Positions 36,626 to 38,201 of a stretch of DNA of 38,201 bases are shown in pieces (the first letter of the stretch is position 1; each line of letters begins with the position of its first letter). Location: positions 1 through 38,201 of the forward strand of contig SKKK01000323.1 of the NCBI GenBank assembly GCA_007121535.1, given 5' to 3'. The DNA comes from Planctomycetaceae bacterium (GTDB lineage Bacteria; Planctomycetota; Planctomycetia; Pirellulales; Pirellulaceae). The notes under the pieces are model-generated. The model saw only the letters and a program-made list of their open reading frames with translations, was not told where the DNA came from and ran no database searches. The translations under genes were made by a program, and so were the position numbers.

Positions 36626-36708
36626 GTAGCCGAATTCCCGAGAATTCGGGGCGTTGGCGAGCGTGGCGTCCTGGTCACGACCGCCCGAATTCTCGGGAAT
36701 TCGGCTAC
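36626..36708. repeat. Double-hairpin inverted repeat behind ribBA
   Basis: Perfect 25-bp arms (36626-36650 and 36684-36708, beginning GTAGCCGAATTC) surround a 33-nt spacer. Each arm itself folds as CCGAATTC-N4-GAATTCGG. The same architecture forms the core of the insertion at 33160-33291. There is no T run; it may stabilise or end the ribBA transcript. Confidence 0.85.
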
Positions 36709-36797
36709 TTTCCGCAGCAATGCGCAACTTCAAAGACCCGGGGCGCCGACGCGGGCGCTTCGGCCCCGTGGACCTACGTCCAAGCCGACCAACACCA

Positions 36798-36888
36798 AGA
36801 GGCGGTAACAAAACGGTTCGGCGCGGGTCTCTGACCCCGCCGAAACCGCCGACCGTAGGTCTCCCAGCCCAGTCTTGTCACCGCCTCT
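36798..36888. repeat. 91-bp inverted-repeat element
   Basis: AGAGGCGGTAACAA (36798-36811) pairs with TTGTCACCGCCTCT (36875-36888) at 13 of 14 positions. An inner imperfect palindrome GGTTCGGCGCGGGTC/GACCCCGCCGAAACC lies at about 36815-36847. The shape is that of another small non-autonomous element; only one copy is in the window. Confidence 0.6.
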
Positions 36889-37030
36889 AAGGATCTGGTC
36901 CGAGCGGTCGCGACCCGGCCAGAACGTTTTGAAGACGGGTAAGACGCCGCTGTACGACGGCAAGATGGTCCATGGCATGGAAGTCAACTGGCCCGGCATC
37001 ATGGTTCTGGTTCAGTACCGCAACCGCTGA
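36887..37030 (+). pseudogene. Possible 3' remnant of an unidentified gene
   Basis: The frame ending in TGA at 37028-37030 encodes PGQNVLKTGKTPLYDGKMVH and GMEVNWPGIMVLVQYRNR (consecutive), which has the composition of a real protein C-terminus. No start codon or upstream part is present: it abuts the 91-bp repeat element. The family is not recognised. It may be what is left of a gene after deletion or element insertion. Confidence 0.35.
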
Positions 37031-37031
37031 A

Positions 37032-37075
37032 CGAAAGAAAACGCCCGCCGAAACCCGGTGGACTTCGGCGGGCGT
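37032..37075 (-). terminator. Intrinsic terminator of the dihydroorotate-dehydrogenase-like gene
   Basis: ACGCCCGCCGAA (37041-37052) pairs with TTCGGCGGGCGT (37064-37075), a perfect 12-bp stem with an 11-nt loop. On the minus strand it is followed by a U-rich tract (TTTCTTTC from 37040 down). It lies about 30 nt past the stop codon at 37105. Confidence 0.85.
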
Positions 37076-37104
37076 ATCAAGGAAAGTCCGATCGCATCGA
37101 GCGC

Positions 37105-38109
37105 TTAGATAGCGTCGGAGTAGGACACCAGGGCCTTCATGTAATTGGCTCGTTCCAGTTGACTGGGATCCGAGCACCGAATGCGGCTCATGCTGCCCTG
37201 CAACTGCTGGACGGATTCATACTCCCGCTCTTCCAGCCAGTTGGCCAACTGCTCGATCATCTCGGTCAGATGGTCGGGGCCTCGCTGCAGCAGCACGGTT
37301 GCCATCATCGTGATATCGGCGCCGGCCAACAACGCCTTGATGACATCCTCGGTCTCGTGGACACCGCTGGTGGCGGCTAACGAGATCGGTAACTGATCGC
37401 GCAGGATGGCCAGCCATCGTAGCGACAACCTCAATTCGGCTCGAGTGCTGAGAATCAAATTCGGCTCGAACACCAGTTCCTCCAGATCGATATCGGGTTC
37501 CAGGAACCGGTTGAACAGAACCAGACCGTCCGCCCCGGCGGCAACCAATTGGCCCGCGAAGTGCGGAAGGCTGCTGAACGACGGCCCGATCTTGACGGCC
37601 AGCGGGATCTTCAGCGTCTGTTTGACCGCCGCGACCAGATCGCAGTAGCGTTGTTCCACGTCGCCGCTGGACATCGTTTCGTCGGTCGGGACAAAGTAGA
37701 TGTTCAGCTCCAACGCGTCGGCCCCGGCCTCCTCGATCAACTTGGCGTAACGCATCCATCCACCTTGGGACGATCCGTTCAAGCTGGCGATGATCGGGAT
37801 CGACATTTCCCGCTTGGCGCCTTCGATCGTGTTCAAGTAATCCCCGGGGCCGGTATGATAGTCTTCCAGTTCCGGGAAGAAGCCCAGCGATTCGGCGAAC
37901 GAGTTGGCATGGGCTTCGTACAGATTGCCCAGTTCGATTTCCTCATGCACGATCTGTTCTTCGAACAACGAGTGCATGATGGCGGCGGCGGCTCCGGCTT
38001 CTTCCAGTCGTCGGAGCGACTCCAGCTTGCTTGTCACGGGGCTGGCCGATGCGACCAGCGGGTTCTTCAATTCCAAACCCAGATAATTTGTCGAGAGATC
38101 TACGCTCAC
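37105..38109 (-). CDS. Dihydroorotate-dehydrogenase-like flavoprotein
   Basis: 334 residues. The GTG at 38109 is chosen because GGAGG lies 8 nt upstream and a start further upstream would overlap the preceding gene. The TIM-barrel shows NPLVASASPVTSK near the start, IIASLNGSSQGGWMRYA, ALELNIYFVPTDE, LAVKIGPSFSSLP and ADGLVLFNRF, all FMN/substrate-region blocks of class 1 dihydroorotate dehydrogenases. Genes of this DHOD-like type often follow pyruvate:ferredoxin oxidoreductase genes, as here, so a role in pyrimidine synthesis should not be assumed. The upstream stop is 1 nt before this start, so translation is probably coupled. A terminator follows. Confidence 0.85.
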   Translation of the reverse strand: MSVDLSTNYLGLELKNPLVASASPVTSKLESLRRLEEAGAAAAIMHSLFEEQIVHEEIELGNLYEAHANSFAESLGFFPELEDYHTGPGDYLNTIEGAKREMSIPIIASLNGSSQGGWMRYAKLIEEAGADALELNIYFVPTDETMSSGDVEQRYCDLVAAVKQTLKIPLAVKIGPSFSSLPHFAGQLVAAGADGLVLFNRFLEPDIDLEELVFEPNLILSTRAELRLSLRWLAILRDQLPISLAATSGVHETEDVIKALLAGADITMMATVLLQRGPDHLTEMIEQLANWLEEREYESVQQLQGSMSRIRCSDPSQLERANYMKALVSYSDAI

Positions 38110-38110
38110 G

Positions 38111-38201
38111 TTATTTTCCTCCATTGCTACCTGCGATGTCACGTTCGACGCCTGCCAACTGCTCGTAGTAGTGCCACAGATCGTCGATATCCTGTTGAGC
38201 C
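38111..38201 (-). CDS. C-terminal end of a probable pyruvate:ferredoxin oxidoreductase (partial)
   Basis: Only the last 29 codons lie in the window, ending at TAA (38111-38113). The sequence AQQDIDDLWHYYEQLAGVER, then DIAGSNGGK, resembles the W-x-x-YEQLA tail of NifJ/PFOR-type enzymes. Its position one nucleotide before a DHOD-like gene supports this. Too little is visible to be certain. Such an enzyme would decarboxylate pyruvate to acetyl-CoA with reduced ferredoxin. Confidence 0.5.
   Translation of the reverse strand, partial: AQQDIDDLWHYYEQLAGVERDIAGSNGGK

Larger units (their letters stand above)
36611..37104. other. 494-nt intergenic region with two repeats and a gene remnant
   Basis: Between ribBA and the convergent dihydroorotate-dehydrogenase-like gene lie a 25-bp double-hairpin inverted repeat (36626-36708), a 91-bp inverted-repeat element (36798-36888), a coding remnant (36887-37030) and the terminator of the minus-strand gene (37032-37075). 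No complete gene was found. Confidence 0.65.

Noticed and set aside
37041-37075. Terminator for the plus-strand remnant or ribBA
   Set aside because: On the plus strand the stem is followed by ATCAAGG, without a T run; the U-rich tract is only on the minus strand.

Overview
The window looks like a chromosomal piece of a planctomycete, most likely of the Pirellula/Rhodopirellula group. This is inferred from gene content, not from a database search. The DNA is moderately GC-rich. Pointers are a secreted formylglycine-type sulfatase, a secreted beta-helix protein, a PQQ-propeller-type fragment carrying the WPGFRGDGS motif, several proteins of a type I associate with planctomycetes, and many small palindromic repeats between genes. 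No phage, plasmid, integrase, complete insertion sequence, tRNA or rRNA was seen.

Layout. 1-555: 3' end of a gene coding for at least 23 tandem AVQKDG hexapeptides, closed by a strong terminator. 749-1858: secreted transglutaminase-elicitor-like protein. 2142-3307: small conserved protein and YjbQ. 3534-8080: flagellar flhA, flhF and fliA, without flhG, and with a sigma-28-like promoter in front of fliA. 8214-11548: exported NHL propeller protein, Gfo/Idh/MocA oxidoreductase and PhnP-like metallo-hydrolase. 11860-13650: ribosomal protein S1. 13705-14700: 2-hydroxyacid dehydrogenase gene with one in-frame TGA. 14817-17164: FHA protein and sulfatase. 17351-19045: adenine-N6 DNA methyltransferase. 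19174-22497: TPR-type protein followed 3 nt later by ribD. 22551-27114: beta-barrel-like protein and beta-helix protein. 27291-29582: cluster of broken genes. 30027-32552: an S1-domain protein, HIT and Nudix genes in one apparent operon. 32755-34251: hypothetical gene containing an in-frame mobile insertion, then a zinc-ribbon membrane protein. 34407-36610: conserved hypothetical divergent from ribBA. 37105-38201: dihydroorotate-dehydrogenase-like gene directly behind the end of a probable pyruvate:ferredoxin oxidoreductase gene.

The most unusual content is a set of small non-autonomous inverted-repeat (MITE-like) elements with no transposase in the window. One family (four copies) has a TAAGCAC-CGGCCAG terminal repeat and a 19-bp internal inverted repeat, and sits at gene 3' ends, where it supplies a stop codon or C-terminal residues to neighbours. 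One of these copies carries a second, nested element. A third element of 132 bp has 16-bp perfect terminal repeats and a 9-bp target duplication. It lies inside a coding sequence and adds exactly 47 codons in frame. Its core is a double hairpin that recurs behind ribBA.

Housekeeping functions are riboflavin synthesis (ribD, ribBA), translation (rpsA and an S1 paralogue) and flagellar export and regulation. Several genes are damaged: one nonsense codon, two single-base frameshifts in a multihaem cytochrome gene, and three or four truncated fragments. Either this region is decaying or the sequence contains errors; read data would decide.
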